Shown here: piece by piece, positions 44,560 to 54,819 of the stretch | Numbering within the stretch: the first letter of the stretch is position 1 | Layout: each line of letters starts with the position of its first letter | Source: a virus | Virus record (IMG/VR): IMGVR_UViG_3300009161_000031 | Coordinates: 37,004 to 101,003 of that record | Direction: 5' to 3' (one strand) | DNA: 64,000 nt | Made by a program: the position numbers and the translations under genes | Notes under the pieces: model-generated | Database searches by the model: none | The model's input: only the letters and a program-made list of their open reading frames with translations | What the model was told of the DNA's origin: nothing

Positions 44560-45243
44560 ATGGTAATGACAATCAATTTTGAGTATAGAGCTGAGATTAA
44601 AAATATGGCGCGTCAAGTAAACATGGCTGACAAGAATATTAGAGCAGCTATGATAGCAGCGCGCAACAAAGCTGTGCAAGACATTACAGAGTTTTTAGAT
44701 AGTGAAAGCACTTGGAGTTATCCAGGAGAGCATATGGCTGGTAAGACGGGAAGAGAACGCGGCTCTCAAGTAAGTGACATTAGAGGGTCTGGTCACTTCA
44801 AGTTTTTTAAGCCAACTCAGGTTTTGGGGTCATCTCCTATTTTTGGTCTGCAATTATATGCCAATCCTGAAGATCCTCAGCCTGTCGGGGAAGTCTTGCT
44901 TTCGGGCAGCGCACCTCATCATATTCTCTCCGGGAACATTGAGGGTTCGGCTCTTGTTTTTCCAAGGTATGAGGGTGTATACTCATCCGTAGTTCATCCG
45001 GGAACTCCTTCATATGGTAGTTGGATATCTCAAAACATGGAGGCGATATTTTACAACGCCGTTATAAGTACTGAGGCAGAGCTTGGTGCTCTTGGAGATG
45101 CGCTATTTGTGGACGGCGCTATTGCAGGGCTATTTCTATCTAGATATAAAAAGAATAACGCTGAGTTTTCTGGTAGTGACACGCTTACAGACAGTGAAGA
45201 TCATCGCAACACTGGCCTTGAAGTGAAGGGTGAATATATATAA
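44560..45243 (+). CDS. tail completion protein, HK97 gp10-like (putative)
   Basis: A 227-residue protein with helical N terminus (residues 10-45, AEIKNMARQVNMADKN...) and a middle with GKTGRERGSQVSDIRGSG, as in gp10-like neck proteins, but somewhat longer because of a C-terminal extension. ATG at 44560 or 44566. Stands between head closure and tail terminator genes. Confidence 0.6.
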   Translation: MVMTINFEYRAEIKNMARQVNMADKNIRAAMIAARNKAVQDITEFLDSESTWSYPGEHMAGKTGRERGSQVSDIRGSGHFKFFKPTQVLGSSPIFGLQLYANPEDPQPVGEVLLSGSAPHHILSGNIEGSALVFPRYEGVYSSVVHPGTPSYGSWISQNMEAIFYNAVISTEAELGALGDALFVDGAIAGLFLSRYKKNNAEFSGSDTLTDSEDHRNTGLEVKGEYI

Positions 45244-45656
45244 TGATGATATATAGCATTAATCAATATCTTCAAAGCGATGCAACCTTGCTGGCCTTAG
45301 CCGGTAAAGCTTCTATAGCCATCAGCCCTATGATTGGTTATGATGAAGATCCTGCTCCAATAATCATATATCAGTATTCTCCCGATATTAAAAGTGAAGA
45401 TATGTATTATATGAATCATGACAGTGTATGGTTTACCATATTAGATACCGACATTGCCCGTGGCTTTGCTATTCGAAATAGAATAATTTCTTTATTGAAT
45501 CATGGAGATAACATACAAAGCAAGCTAATTGCGGATACGTATGGTAGACTATTATATATGAACCTATACAGGTCTGCCGATAGGCGGCCTGTAAATCCAG
45601 AGGGTTACTATGAGATTTCTTCTTTATTTGAGTTTTGCTGGATTCCAGCAAATTAA
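45243..45656 (+). CDS. tail terminator protein (putative)
   Basis: A 137-residue protein: INQYLQSDATLLALAG at the N terminus, a beta core (APIIIYQYSPDIKS) and EISSLFEFCWIPA at the end. This layout is usual for tail terminators (SPP1 gp17, lambda gpU class). One-base overlap with the upstream gene. Confidence 0.65.
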   Translation: MMIYSINQYLQSDATLLALAGKASIAISPMIGYDEDPAPIIIYQYSPDIKSEDMYYMNHDSVWFTILDTDIARGFAIRNRIISLLNHGDNIQSKLIADTYGRLLYMNLYRSADRRPVNPEGYYEISSLFEFCWIPAN

Positions 45657-45695
45657 TATTGCTTAATAACCAAGAATCTATTATTATGGAGTGGT

Positions 45696-45893
45696 ATGGC
45701 AATGTATACTGCAATTACGTACATTGGTAAGACACCTGGTTTTGCCGCAAAGGTAGGCAAACGCATTTATGAATTTGAGTGGCAAAAGTCATTAGGCATT
45801 GGTAGGCGACCCGAAGAGGTCGATTTTACACATGCGATGCGTCTATCGAAACGGCGGGATAGGAACGGCAAGAAAATGTTTGTTCTTGAATAA
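45696..45893 (+). CDS. 65-residue basic protein before the tail tube gene
   Basis: A 65-residue basic protein (MAMYTAITYIGKTPGFAAKVGK...). The second half is arginine-rich (MRLSKRRDRNGKK). A start at 45702 (second ATG) is possible. It sits directly before the tail tube gene. Role unknown. Confidence 0.6.
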   Translation: MAMYTAITYIGKTPGFAAKVGKRIYEFEWQKSLGIGRRPEEVDFTHAMRLSKRRDRNGKKMFVLE

Positions 45894-45910
45894 ATAAGGA
45901 GGCTATTAAA

Positions 45911-46480
45911 ATGGCTGTAACATTCGCAAATATTATCGTTGGTGAAGGAACTCTTTCCGTCAGCAACAACACAGCAGGCGCTACGTTCTATGACGTTGGC
46001 GCTACGCAAGAAGGAGTAAGTATCTCATGGGAGCCAGACATGGTTGACATTGAGGTAGATCAGTTTGGTGACGCAGCACGCGTTATCCAATCTAAAGTTA
46101 AAGTTTCAGTTAAGACAAGTCTAGCTGAGAACACGTTTAATAACCTAGCACTTGTGTGGGGCTATAGTGGTATTACTGGATACGGCGATGCTGCGGTTGC
46201 AACCGCTACTCAGCCCGGTATGACAAGCACTACTGGCTTAAACTTAGGTATTCATGGCGCTCTTCCCGAAGAGCGTAGACTTAAGGTAACTGGCCCTGCG
46301 CCAGGATCTAGTGCAGCAACACCGAAGACTCGTACATACACTTGTAACCGAGCAATCTCTATGGCTTCTGCTGAAATTAGCTACAAGCGTAACGAGAACG
46401 CTAAATTGCCAGTATCTTTCCGTATTCTTCCAGACCCGCAGTTTACGGGTAAAGAGTATGGTACAATTGCTGACGCATAA
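45911..46480 (+). CDS. major tail tube protein
   Basis: A 189-residue beta-rich protein with AAATAAGGAGGCTATTAAA before the ATG, a very strong ribosome binding site. Its size, position before the tail chaperones, and the pattern VGATQEGVSISWEPDMVDIEVDQ followed by a beta domain match phage tail tube proteins (VIPERS-like region at the N terminus). Expected to form the tail tube in hexameric rings. Confidence 0.85.
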   Translation: MAVTFANIIVGEGTLSVSNNTAGATFYDVGATQEGVSISWEPDMVDIEVDQFGDAARVIQSKVKVSVKTSLAENTFNNLALVWGYSGITGYGDAAVATATQPGMTSTTGLNLGIHGALPEERRLKVTGPAPGSSAATPKTRTYTCNRAISMASAEISYKRNENAKLPVSFRILPDPQFTGKEYGTIADA

Positions 46481-46518
46481 CCAATAACAAAAATTCAAAA
46501 ACAAGGAGGTGAGTCTTT

Positions 46519-46821
46519 ATGAGTAATAAAGACTTAGCAACAGGAGTTAAGATTTTAATCGGTGATACCGAGGTAGAGGTTCGACCATTGACGATTCGTC
46601 AGCTGCGTCGTTTTGTTAAGATTGTTGGAGATTTAAACTTTGACAATCAGACAGAACTAACAGATGAAGATATCGATAAGATGGTAGAAGCTGCTTCAAT
46701 CGCCCTTGAAAAAGCTGCTCCTGATCTAGCTAAAGATAATGATGCCATCGAAGATTCGTTGGATATCAGAACCTTTAACGAGATCCTTAACGCCGCTATG
46801 GGCGTAGACCCAAACGAGTAA
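46519..46821 (+). CDS. tail assembly chaperone, upstream frame
   Basis: A 100-residue chaperone between the tube and tape measure genes, in the position of lambda gpG. Beginning DLATGVKILIGDTEVEVRPL, then ...LTIRQLRRFVKIVGD, it fits the small tail chaperone family that coats the tape measure protein. Ribosomes mostly stop at TAA 46819; some shift at CCCAAAC (46809-46815) to make a longer product. Confidence 0.8.
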   Translation: MSNKDLATGVKILIGDTEVEVRPLTIRQLRRFVKIVGDLNFDNQTELTDEDIDKMVEAASIALEKAAPDLAKDNDAIEDSLDIRTFNEILNAAMGVDPNE

Positions 46822-47144
46822 CGGAGGGGGGGTCGTCATCTGGTGAAGGAATTCACTTCGATGACCTCCCCCTCCTTACCTACGAAAAAGAAGTATTCTC
46901 TGAGTGCGGCGCTTGGAAGAATTTCATGGACTTAGAAGATTGTCTAACCATGGAAGAGTTGATGGAGTTGTATGGAAGCGCTATCGAGAGACAAAACAGA
47001 CTTATGAAGACTGTCGCTGCCGCTATGGGAGCAGACATATCTGATGACTCTGATTCTAGTCACGATACCAGCGGATATGATATTAACAGCGCAAATGACC
47101 TAGGTTTCTTGCCTATTAATATGGGATATGAGACAATAGACTAA
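46519..47144 (+). CDS. tail assembly chaperone, -1 frameshift product
   Basis: A fusion made when ribosomes slip one base back at C CCA AAC (46809-46815), six bases before the stop. The -1 frame is open without a stop from there to 47144 and adds about 110 residues (TYEKEVFSEC..., then MDLEDCLTMEELMEL). A stem pairing GGAGGGGG...TCGTCATC (from 46823) with GATGACCTCCCCCTCC (to 46875) follows at the right distance to stimulate slipping. This is the gpG-gpGT arrangement of long-tailed phages. The product should bind the tape measure protein. Confidence 0.85.
46809..46875 (+). promoter_or_regulatory. programmed -1 frameshift signal
   Basis: Slippery heptamer CCCAAAC in the right phase, followed by a strong stem-loop at 46823-46875 with arms GGAGGGGGGGTCGTCATC and its near complement. 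Confidence 0.85.
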
Positions 47145-47145
47145 T

Positions 47146-50100
47146 ATGGCGAATCTTCATGTTGGTGTGCAAGTTCAGCTGTCTCAGCTGAATAACTTAG
47201 TTCGAATCATTCAGCAAGTTTCTAAATCATTCTCACAGGCTGCTACTCAAATAGCAAATACTAACAGGATGATTCAGCAGTCGTATGCCTCAATGGGGCA
47301 ATCTGCTGGTGCCGCTGGCAATATGGCCGCATCTTCGCAAAGCAGGCAGCTTGCTACTTCTCGTGCTACTGAATTTCAAATCAAGCAAGAAACTAAAGCT
47401 TATTTAAATTTAGTGCGTGCAATGAATACTCAGTCTTTTGGGACTGGAGGGAAAGCACGCTTTTCCGATGTTCGCAGACAAGCCGCATTTTTAAATAATC
47501 AGGCTGCTGCATATCGTACTCAAGTAAATGCTGGTGTTAGACCTATGATGCCCGGGCAGCCTATGGGGGCAGGCGTTAACACTCCTATGGCTATTGGTAT
47601 GGTTGACCGTAACTCCATGCGTCAACTAGCTATGCAGCAGCAACAAGTATTTGGGCAGTCTGTTAGTGCAGCCAATATGGCTGCCATTAAATGGGGGGCC
47701 TTGAAGGCTCCACTTCAGGGTGTTGCTCAGAACATGACCAACATAGGAAAGCAAACTCAATGGACTGGTCGCCAGATGATGACTGGTCTAACTATTCCAT
47801 TGCTTATGGCCATTAGGGCAACGACTCAGCTGTACCTATCTGTAAGTAAAGAAATGACTCGTATTAAGAAGGTCGGTGGAGCCGATCTTTATAATAAATA
47901 TGAGGGTGTTATCAAAGGTGATATTGCTGATATTGTTAAAACTTTTGGTGTAAGTCAGAAACAAGCTGCTCAGCAACTTGGTGATGTTGTGGCTATGGGT
48001 TACAGCATCGCTGGAAAGAATTCACAAGCGGCTAAAATGACTAAAGCAATGCAATTTAGCTCAACTTTGGGCGATATTGGTTCAAAACAGGGTGCCGACT
48101 TCTATAGAACAATGCTTAAAGTGTTTGTTGAAGGCGCTCCTGGTGTGAAGAATTTCAATGATCAGATTAAAGGTACTAACTTTATTGTTGATCAATTAAA
48201 CCAGATTGAAAATAAGACTATTATTAACTTGAATCAACTTGCTGAGGCTATGCCTCGTGCTGCTGGTGCAGCGAAGATGTTCGGGTTGAACGCCGCTGAG
48301 TTAGCTTCTGTCCTTACGGGTATTTATGACAAAGGTATTCCAATTGAAACTGCTGCAACTGGGTTAAGTTTTATTCTACAGCGTGTTGTAAATCCTACAG
48401 CTAAAGCTGCTAAGACCTTTGATGAAGCTTTTTCTAAAACTCCGCATGCTTTGCAGGGTATTCAGACTATGGCTGGAGGATTAGAAAAACTTACTAGACT
48501 GTCGGAAATGTATGTTGAGTTACAGAATAGGGGACTAAGTAAGGAAGAGATAGCTGATCCTAATGCTAAGAAAAATACTGCATATGCTAATCAAGTATTT
48601 TCTGAGTTAGTTCAGCGTAGGCAAATTAAAACATTTCAACCAATGGCTGAAAGTCTTGCTTTAGGTGCTCATCAAATTCGCACAGCGCTAAAAGAAATTC
48701 CTGCTGCTGTTCAGGATATAAATGCCGCTGGTTTGAATATTGATACATCTACGTTCACAGAGTTATCTAAGCCTCTTATTCAGTACAGATCACAATTGTT
48801 GCAGAGTGAACAATTTACTTCTGGGTTTGGTAGAGCTTTAGTTGCTAGCTCTGGATTTGTAAATATCAATAGTGAGTCTATTAAAGAACTTGCATCGGCA
48901 TATCGTAGCATGTCTGCAAAAGAAATTAACATTAAATTAGTTTCACCAGATGTACAGATGCGAATTCTTAGTGAAACATTTAAAATGGTTGGAGTATCTA
49001 TTGGTGAATCTATTTTTCCAGTTTTACTTAAAGTGGGTCATGTTTTATTGAGTGTTTTTGAGGGAATCAACAAAATGGGAGCAGGCACGAAAACACTCTT
49101 TGGTGGCTTGATTGTGGGCTTGGCTGTTATCGGTCCGCTGATGTATCTTGGAGGACTGGCATTCAGCGTATTTGGCTCACTGGCTGGCGCTATATTCAAG
49201 TTCTTACCGGGCCTTGAGATGATTGCTCCAGACACCATGGCGGCTATGGCTGCAATGGGTACTATACCCCCAAATGTAGCTCAAGTAAATGGAAGCTTCA
49301 TTCTTCTTGACAAGAGTACTACGACATTGGGTGGAAGATTAAAAAGCCTTGTTGGTATTCAGGATGCGCAGGCTGTTGCTACGAGGCAACAAATTGCTGC
49401 TGCCGACGCAGTTATCCTTTCACAAGAAGAACAGATAGCGGCTGCCGAGGCTGCTTCGCTTGCTGCACAACAAAGCGATGCTGCATATATTCTATCAGCA
49501 GAGCTTAAAGCCGGTGCAGTTGCCCAAGCCGAAACGGCATATGCGGCTGCGGCAGCCACTCATAGTGCTACGGCAGACCTTCAGGTAAATGCCGCAAGAA
49601 GAGTTACTGCTGCTGAACTAGAAGTGGCTGCTGCCAAAACAGAAGTTGCCGCTGTGGGGAGACTAAAAACAGGCTTAGATACTGCTACTAAAAATGCTTT
49701 AGCTACAGATAGGAAGGTCATTGCGTCTAAGCAGGCTGTACTTGATAATGAATCTGTTATTGACAAGCTTCGCAGACAAATAAGTCAGTCTCGAATCACT
49801 CAGATCATTGCCGAAGGCAGAGCAGAAGAACTTACTGCTCAAATGACAATCAACGCGAACAGACGCAAATTTGCTAGTGCTCTTGAGGCTAAGGCCATAA
49901 AGCAGGCAGATGTTCCCAATGCGGTTCTTGAATTAGAAATTAAACTTGTTGATAAATTAAATACAGAACTTGCTCAGCAGAATGTTTTAATTGCTGAGAA
50001 AAAGGCTGCAATTGAAGAAGGGTCTGCTACCAATGCCGGTCTTTATGGAATGGAATCAAAGAAAACAAGGCTAGAGAACGAACTTTTGGCAGAAAAAAAG

Positions 50101-53100
50101 TTATTGCTTGATGCGACAGCTGAAGCAAAAGCTCGAAATGATGCAGTTATAGCTGCAGGATTGGAAGTAGAGGCTGCTGATCTGGCAACCACTACAGCAA
50201 TAAACGACAGTAAAGCTTTATCTGCGGAAATTTCAGCAGAAAACACTCTACAAGATCAAGCGGCAATAGCCATAAAACAAAAACTTTCTCAAATTACTGC
50301 TTTGGAAGCGGCAGTTGTGGATGCTGAAAATGTAGCTCTGACTCAGAACGCTGCGCTCAAGAAACTTAATGACGAGTATAATATTCGCTTGAGTTCTTCC
50401 ACGATGGGATTAACAGGGGCTGAAGCCGGTCTTGCAACTGCTCAAAGTAATTTGTCGGTAATGATGGGACTTGGTACAACTTCTGCTCATACGCTTGCGC
50501 TCGCTGAAGAAAGAGTAGCTGCTGCTTCAGCCCTAGTTGTTGATGCAATGGCAGAAGAGATGCTCGTTAATCTTGGACTAGGCGAATCATTTGATGCTTT
50601 AGCCGCTGAGACTCACTATGCTCAAATTGCTCAAGAAGAACTTCGGATAGCAATGGCCAGCGGTCTAACTGGTGCAGAGGCACTCGCTGCTGCTCATTTG
50701 GGAGTAACCGAAGCCCTCAATCTTGAGGCTGCTGCTGCAGCGAGGCTTGCTGCAAGAAACCTTGAGCTAGCTGGAGAGTCTGCTCTATCTCCTATTACTG
50801 CTAGACCTGGGTTAATAGCTCGCACAGGTGGATTGGTAGCAAAAGGCGGCAAGGGGCTAGTTCGCGGAGTTACTAAATTTATTCCTGGAGTTTCCGCACC
50901 CGCTTGGGCTGCTGCACCGGCTGCTGGGACTGCTGCCGCTGAAGGCGGGGGACTGATGACAATGATGGGTCCTCTGCTAGTTATTGCAGCAATTGTTGCT
51001 GCTCTGGTTTTAGCATTTATTGTTTTAAAAAGACATTGGAAAGAAATTCATGCTGGAATGAAATCCGGCCTCGATGCCGTTGGAAAAGCCTTCAAGGAAG
51101 TTGGCAAGGCAGTCGGGGACATTATAGCAATATTTTCTAATAGCATGAAGGGGGTTGCAGGTTTTGCGGAAGAAGGCAAAAAAACTGGAAGCGTTTGGAC
51201 TAGCATAGGTCAAGCAGTTTCTGGCCTGATGATAATTTTTGCAAAAATGTTAACGCTGGTTGCACAGCTTATAAAATTCTTAGCTCCTGCATTTCAATAT
51301 ATTGCTAACTTAATTAAACCAATTATTGAATTTGTAGTTAATCTTATTCAAGCAATAACTGCAATAATACATGGTGACTTAAGCGAAGCTTTTGATTTCT
51401 TAGGTAGAGCTGTAGCTAATGTATTTGAATTTGTTCTTTCTTATATGAGTCCATTCTTGAAAATGATAGATGGAATGGCTAAAAAACTTGGAGGAGTTGC
51501 CGCATCTATAGCAGATGCATTTGGTGCCCATGGTACTGCCGACAACATTCGTCGTGGTATAAAGAATATGAATATTGAAAGTACTTTGCGTAATGCAATC
51601 AATAATGGCTTAAAGAAAACTGGCACGCAAAAAATTCCATATGAGTTTGTTCCATATACGACACAACCACGCCCTAGTGCTGTTTCTGTGAAGCCCGATC
51701 CGGGAGCGCTAGATCCTCCGAATGGAAGCGGTGGCAGCGGTGGAAAATCCGCATATGATAACTTCCTATCTGCTCTGCAGTCTAAGCTAAATGAATTTAT
51801 TTCTAAACTTAAAGATCTTATTTCTAAAGAGTTTGATGACGTATGGAAACAACGACTGCAAGTCTTTGATGACCAAATTAAAGCAATGGATGCCGTTGAG
51901 AAGAAAGAAGCAGAACTTATTGCTGCTCAAGAGTATGCACAAAGTCGTCGTGAGGCTCTAAATAAGCGTTCGCTTGATCAAGAGAATTATCGCAGAGATA
52001 GAGGACTTGCTATATATGAGGGCCGTATTGACGATGCTCGTAACTTAGATCTTTCATTTGCTGAAAATGATAAAAGCAACCGTAAGACTATAACTGATAT
52101 AGATAAATCTCGTGCAAATGTATTGCTTAAAGCCAGCAGGGATCTACAGAGGCAGAAGATTGCAGATGCCAAGAAAGCTGCTGAAGACCTTAAGGCAATA
52201 GAAGAGAAAGCTCTTAAAGAGCAAATCGATCTTATTACTAAATACACTCCTAAGAATGATGCTGAGTGGGTAGCGATGATGGATAAAATCAATGATACTT
52301 TAACTAATTATGGTATGCCTCGTATTGCTGGCGCATGGAACAATGGTCTTGATATGTTCAAGCTTGCTATTTCTGAGGTGAAGATAGAGCTTAGCAATGA
52401 CTCATTCTGGCAAGGCGAATGGGCTTATAAAGGTATCTATAACTGGATTTCTCAATTAGCTCAAATTGATATTAAAAATATTGTTAAATCAATGGCAGAC
52501 AGTGCTGCTGCTGGCATTGCTGGTAGCGCTTTAGATCCTAGCGCTACTCCAGATCCAACCACGGACGGGCCTACCGATAGTACCACTCCAAAGGAAGAAT
52601 CTACGGCTATTCCAAAGTCAGTAACTGTTGGCGGTTGGAGAAACTTGCTTCTTGGGTTTGCTAAAGGCGGCTATAAGGAACAAGCGTGGCAGGGAATTCT
52701 TGGCAATAAAAAGCTGGTTAACTGGCTAAAGAATGATCCTAAGAATAAAGGATTGTACGAATTTTATGTCAGTCAGGTTAGAGCAAATAATCAATTAGGT
52801 GATATAGGTGCCGCAGGAACCGCACCCGGTGGGCTACCCAGCGGCTTCGCCTTGCTTAAGAGGCCCACTGCTGCTGCTGCACCCGCAGTGTCGCCTGCAA
52901 TTGCTAAGCTTGCTGGCAAAGTAGATAAAAAACGAAAAACGTTAAAAGATAGTTGGAGTCAAGTTCTTATGTCTCCACCAACTAGCGGAGCAGATTTAGC
53001 CAAGCAAGAGCGATTCCGAGCATGGCAGGTCAAAAATCCTGGCGGCACTTTAGATCAGTTCCTTAGTCAAGAAATATTGCCTGGTGCTGTCAAGTTACCT

Positions 53101-54819
53101 GATTCAATTGAGATTAATCCTCTGTCTGGTAATTTACAGCCAACGCCCGCAGCTCCCGGTACCGTTCCAACAATGTTGAATAAAAGAGGTTTGACTAAAG
53201 TAGGTCAGGCTAAATTCAATACAGCAACTGGATGGAAGTCAGACAAGAATATGGTGCCGCTTGCTACTTGGTATGCTGGCGATGAGTTGCAAGATGGAGA
53301 CGGTCAAAAAACTAAGGGCGGCAAAATGCAGCCTTATTGGGTCCTAGCAGACGGCACAATAAGTTGGGTAAAACCTAGCGTGGCTGCTAAGCGTGCAGCT
53401 GCTGCTGCTATTGCTGGTCCACCGTCTGGTCCTAAAGGTCCACGGGATCAGGCAAGACCAAAGGGGCCAAAGGGGGCAATGGGGCCTGCAAGTGAGAAAG
53501 ATCAACTTGGACCTTATGTTAAGCCTAAAGGCGTTAATTGGAAGAATCCTAACAATTGGCTGAAATGGGCCGGTATTGACTTGGGTGGCGCAGCTTCGGG
53601 CTGGGCTAAAGTCATAGGCAATGCTATGACCCTATCAGGTAAAATCGTAGACGCTCCGTTCAAGGCTGGACTCGATATTGGAAAGCATTTATTAAAAGGT
53701 TTGTCAAAAGCTTTTAAGGCTAAAGGCGATGCCATGGATGGGGGTGGAAACATACTATGGAATGCATTAAGTAATAATGGAAAACCAATGGATTGGCTAC
53801 CGATTGAAAAAAGTGCTGGAGAAGGACTTGGTGATTTATTTGATGGGCTCCAGAGGACCATGCGAAAACTTGGGAAAGACATGTTCAATCAAAGTGGCGT
53901 TGACATCACTCGGGGTATCAAAGAGGGAATCCTTGGACCACAAGAGCAAAAGAAAGTACGCGATGCCGGAGTTGATACCATTAAGAACATTAGCGATGGC
54001 GTTAAAGATCATGCCAAAATTAAATCTCCATCTAAGTTATTTGCTGATGAGATAGGTAAACCTCTTGTTGATGGTATCGCCATGGGCATTGAATCTCCAT
54101 CTAGCAAGCTTACTTTTAAAACAGCTGTCAAGAATCTTCTTGATTCTTATGATAGTTTTCGTAAAACTGTTACTGTTATCCTTAGGTGGAATCTAGAGAA
54201 CGCTGGGGGACTACGGAGTGGAATTCAGGGGATTATAAATGATGCATTGGCCGGTGGACTTACTGTCAATGCAGACGTATTCACAGCAGCAAAGAGGGCA
54301 TTGTATGATTTCTTTATGTGGATTTGGGATAACTTAAATGCTGCAGCAAGAGCGGCAGATGGTCCACTTAGCGGCATACCTGCCAGAGATACAAGGGTTG
54401 GCCCGCTTCAGCAGCGTGTACTCAATAATCGTATAAACAGTTTTGCTGAGGGTGGAATAGTTAAGCGTCGCATGGGTGGTATAATTGCTCAAATTGGTGA
54501 GGGGCAATATGATGAAGCTGTTATTCCGCTTCCTCAAGGCATGTCTCAATTTGTAAATAGTTTTCAGCCTGCTCGCACTGCTCCATCTGATTATTCTGGT
54601 ATGTCAGTAAATATAACTAACAACTCTGCTCCAGCGACCCCGCAGGCTGTATCAACTAATATCTATGTTGATAACTTCATTGGTGAGCCCGCTTGGTTTG
54701 AGTCAATGATGAAAGAATATGGTGTCAAAGTTGCACCAAAAAATCAGCAGGCTTATGGTACAATTAATAGGAAAGTAACGTCTTACCAAGACAATTCTCA
54801 AAGGAGCGGTAGAATCTAA
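47146..54819 (+). CDS. tape measure protein
   Basis: A 2557-residue tape measure protein that sets tail length; at the usual 1.5 angstrom per residue it would give a tail near 380 nm. Residues 200-640 are helical with AVSKEMTRIKK-type core of actinophage tape measures. Hydrophobic segments lie at about 650-685, 1270-1295 and 1347-1410. Residues 740-1240 form an Ala-rich coiled coil. Residues 2088-2115 carry a collagen-like GPKGP run. The C terminus has MGGIIAQIGEGQYDEAVIP, typical of actinobacterial phages. No clear lytic transglycosylase or peptidase motif was seen. Confidence 0.93.
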   Translation: MANLHVGVQVQLSQLNNLVRIIQQVSKSFSQAATQIANTNRMIQQSYASMGQSAGAAGNMAASSQSRQLATSRATEFQIKQETKAYLNLVRAMNTQSFGTGGKARFSDVRRQAAFLNNQAAAYRTQVNAGVRPMMPGQPMGAGVNTPMAIGMVDRNSMRQLAMQQQQVFGQSVSAANMAAIKWGALKAPLQGVAQNMTNIGKQTQWTGRQMMTGLTIPLLMAIRATTQLYLSVSKEMTRIKKVGGADLYNKYEGVIKGDIADIVKTFGVSQKQAAQQLGDVVAMGYSIAGKNSQAAKMTKAMQFSSTLGDIGSKQGADFYRTMLKVFVEGAPGVKNFNDQIKGTNFIVDQLNQIENKTIINLNQLAEAMPRAAGAAKMFGLNAAELASVLTGIYDKGIPIETAATGLSFILQRVVNPTAKAAKTFDEAFSKTPHALQGIQTMAGGLEKLTRLSEMYVELQNRGLSKEEIADPNAKKNTAYANQVFSELVQRRQIKTFQPMAESLALGAHQIRTALKEIPAAVQDINAAGLNIDTSTFTELSKPLIQYRSQLLQSEQFTSGFGRALVASSGFVNINSESIKELASAYRSMSAKEINIKLVSPDVQMRILSETFKMVGVSIGESIFPVLLKVGHVLLSVFEGINKMGAGTKTLFGGLIVGLAVIGPLMYLGGLAFSVFGSLAGAIFKFLPGLEMIAPDTMAAMAAMGTIPPNVAQVNGSFILLDKSTTTLGGRLKSLVGIQDAQAVATRQQIAAADAVILSQEEQIAAAEAASLAAQQSDAAYILSAELKAGAVAQAETAYAAAAATHSATADLQVNAARRVTAAELEVAAAKTEVAAVGRLKTGLDTATKNALATDRKVIASKQAVLDNESVIDKLRRQISQSRITQIIAEGRAEELTAQMTINANRRKFASALEAKAIKQADVPNAVLELEIKLVDKLNTELAQQNVLIAEKKAAIEEGSATNAGLYGMESKKTRLENELLAEKKLLLDATAEAKARNDAVIAAGLEVEAADLATTTAINDSKALSAEISAENTLQDQAAIAIKQKLSQITALEAAVVDAENVALTQNAALKKLNDEYNIRLSSSTMGLTGAEAGLATAQSNLSVMMGLGTTSAHTLALAEERVAAASALVVDAMAEEMLVNLGLGESFDALAAETHYAQIAQEELRIAMASGLTGAEALAAAHLGVTEALNLEAAAAARLAARNLELAGESALSPITARPGLIARTGGLVAKGGKGLVRGVTKFIPGVSAPAWAAAPAAGTAAAEGGGLMTMMGPLLVIAAIVAALVLAFIVLKRHWKEIHAGMKSGLDAVGKAFKEVGKAVGDIIAIFSNSMKGVAGFAEEGKKTGSVWTSIGQAVSGLMIIFAKMLTLVAQLIKFLAPAFQYIANLIKPIIEFVVNLIQAITAIIHGDLSEAFDFLGRAVANVFEFVLSYMSPFLKMIDGMAKKLGGVAASIADAFGAHGTADNIRRGIKNMNIESTLRNAINNGLKKTGTQKIPYEFVPYTTQPRPSAVSVKPDPGALDPPNGSGGSGGKSAYDNFLSALQSKLNEFISKLKDLISKEFDDVWKQRLQVFDDQIKAMDAVEKKEAELIAAQEYAQSRREALNKRSLDQENYRRDRGLAIYEGRIDDARNLDLSFAENDKSNRKTITDIDKSRANVLLKASRDLQRQKIADAKKAAEDLKAIEEKALKEQIDLITKYTPKNDAEWVAMMDKINDTLTNYGMPRIAGAWNNGLDMFKLAISEVKIELSNDSFWQGEWAYKGIYNWISQLAQIDIKNIVKSMADSAAAGIAGSALDPSATPDPTTDGPTDSTTPKEESTAIPKSVTVGGWRNLLLGFAKGGYKEQAWQGILGNKKLVNWLKNDPKNKGLYEFYVSQVRANNQLGDIGAAGTAPGGLPSGFALLKRPTAAAAPAVSPAIAKLAGKVDKKRKTLKDSWSQVLMSPPTSGADLAKQERFRAWQVKNPGGTLDQFLSQEILPGAVKLPDSIEINPLSGNLQPTPAAPGTVPTMLNKRGLTKVGQAKFNTATGWKSDKNMVPLATWYAGDELQDGDGQKTKGGKMQPYWVLADGTISWVKPSVAAKRAAAAAIAGPPSGPKGPRDQARPKGPKGAMGPASEKDQLGPYVKPKGVNWKNPNNWLKWAGIDLGGAASGWAKVIGNAMTLSGKIVDAPFKAGLDIGKHLLKGLSKAFKAKGDAMDGGGNILWNALSNNGKPMDWLPIEKSAGEGLGDLFDGLQRTMRKLGKDMFNQSGVDITRGIKEGILGPQEQKKVRDAGVDTIKNISDGVKDHAKIKSPSKLFADEIGKPLVDGIAMGIESPSSKLTFKTAVKNLLDSYDSFRKTVTVILRWNLENAGGLRSGIQGIINDALAGGLTVNADVFTAAKRALYDFFMWIWDNLNAAARAADGPLSGIPARDTRVGPLQQRVLNNRINSFAEGGIVKRRMGGIIAQIGEGQYDEAVIPLPQGMSQFVNSFQPARTAPSDYSGMSVNITNNSAPATPQAVSTNIYVDNFIGEPAWFESMMKEYGVKVAPKNQQAYGTINRKVTSYQDNSQRSGRI

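Noticed and set aside
47146-54819. Lytic domain inside the tape measure protein
   Set aside because: Many such proteins carry one, but no transglycosylase, NlpC/P60 or M23 motif was visible here.
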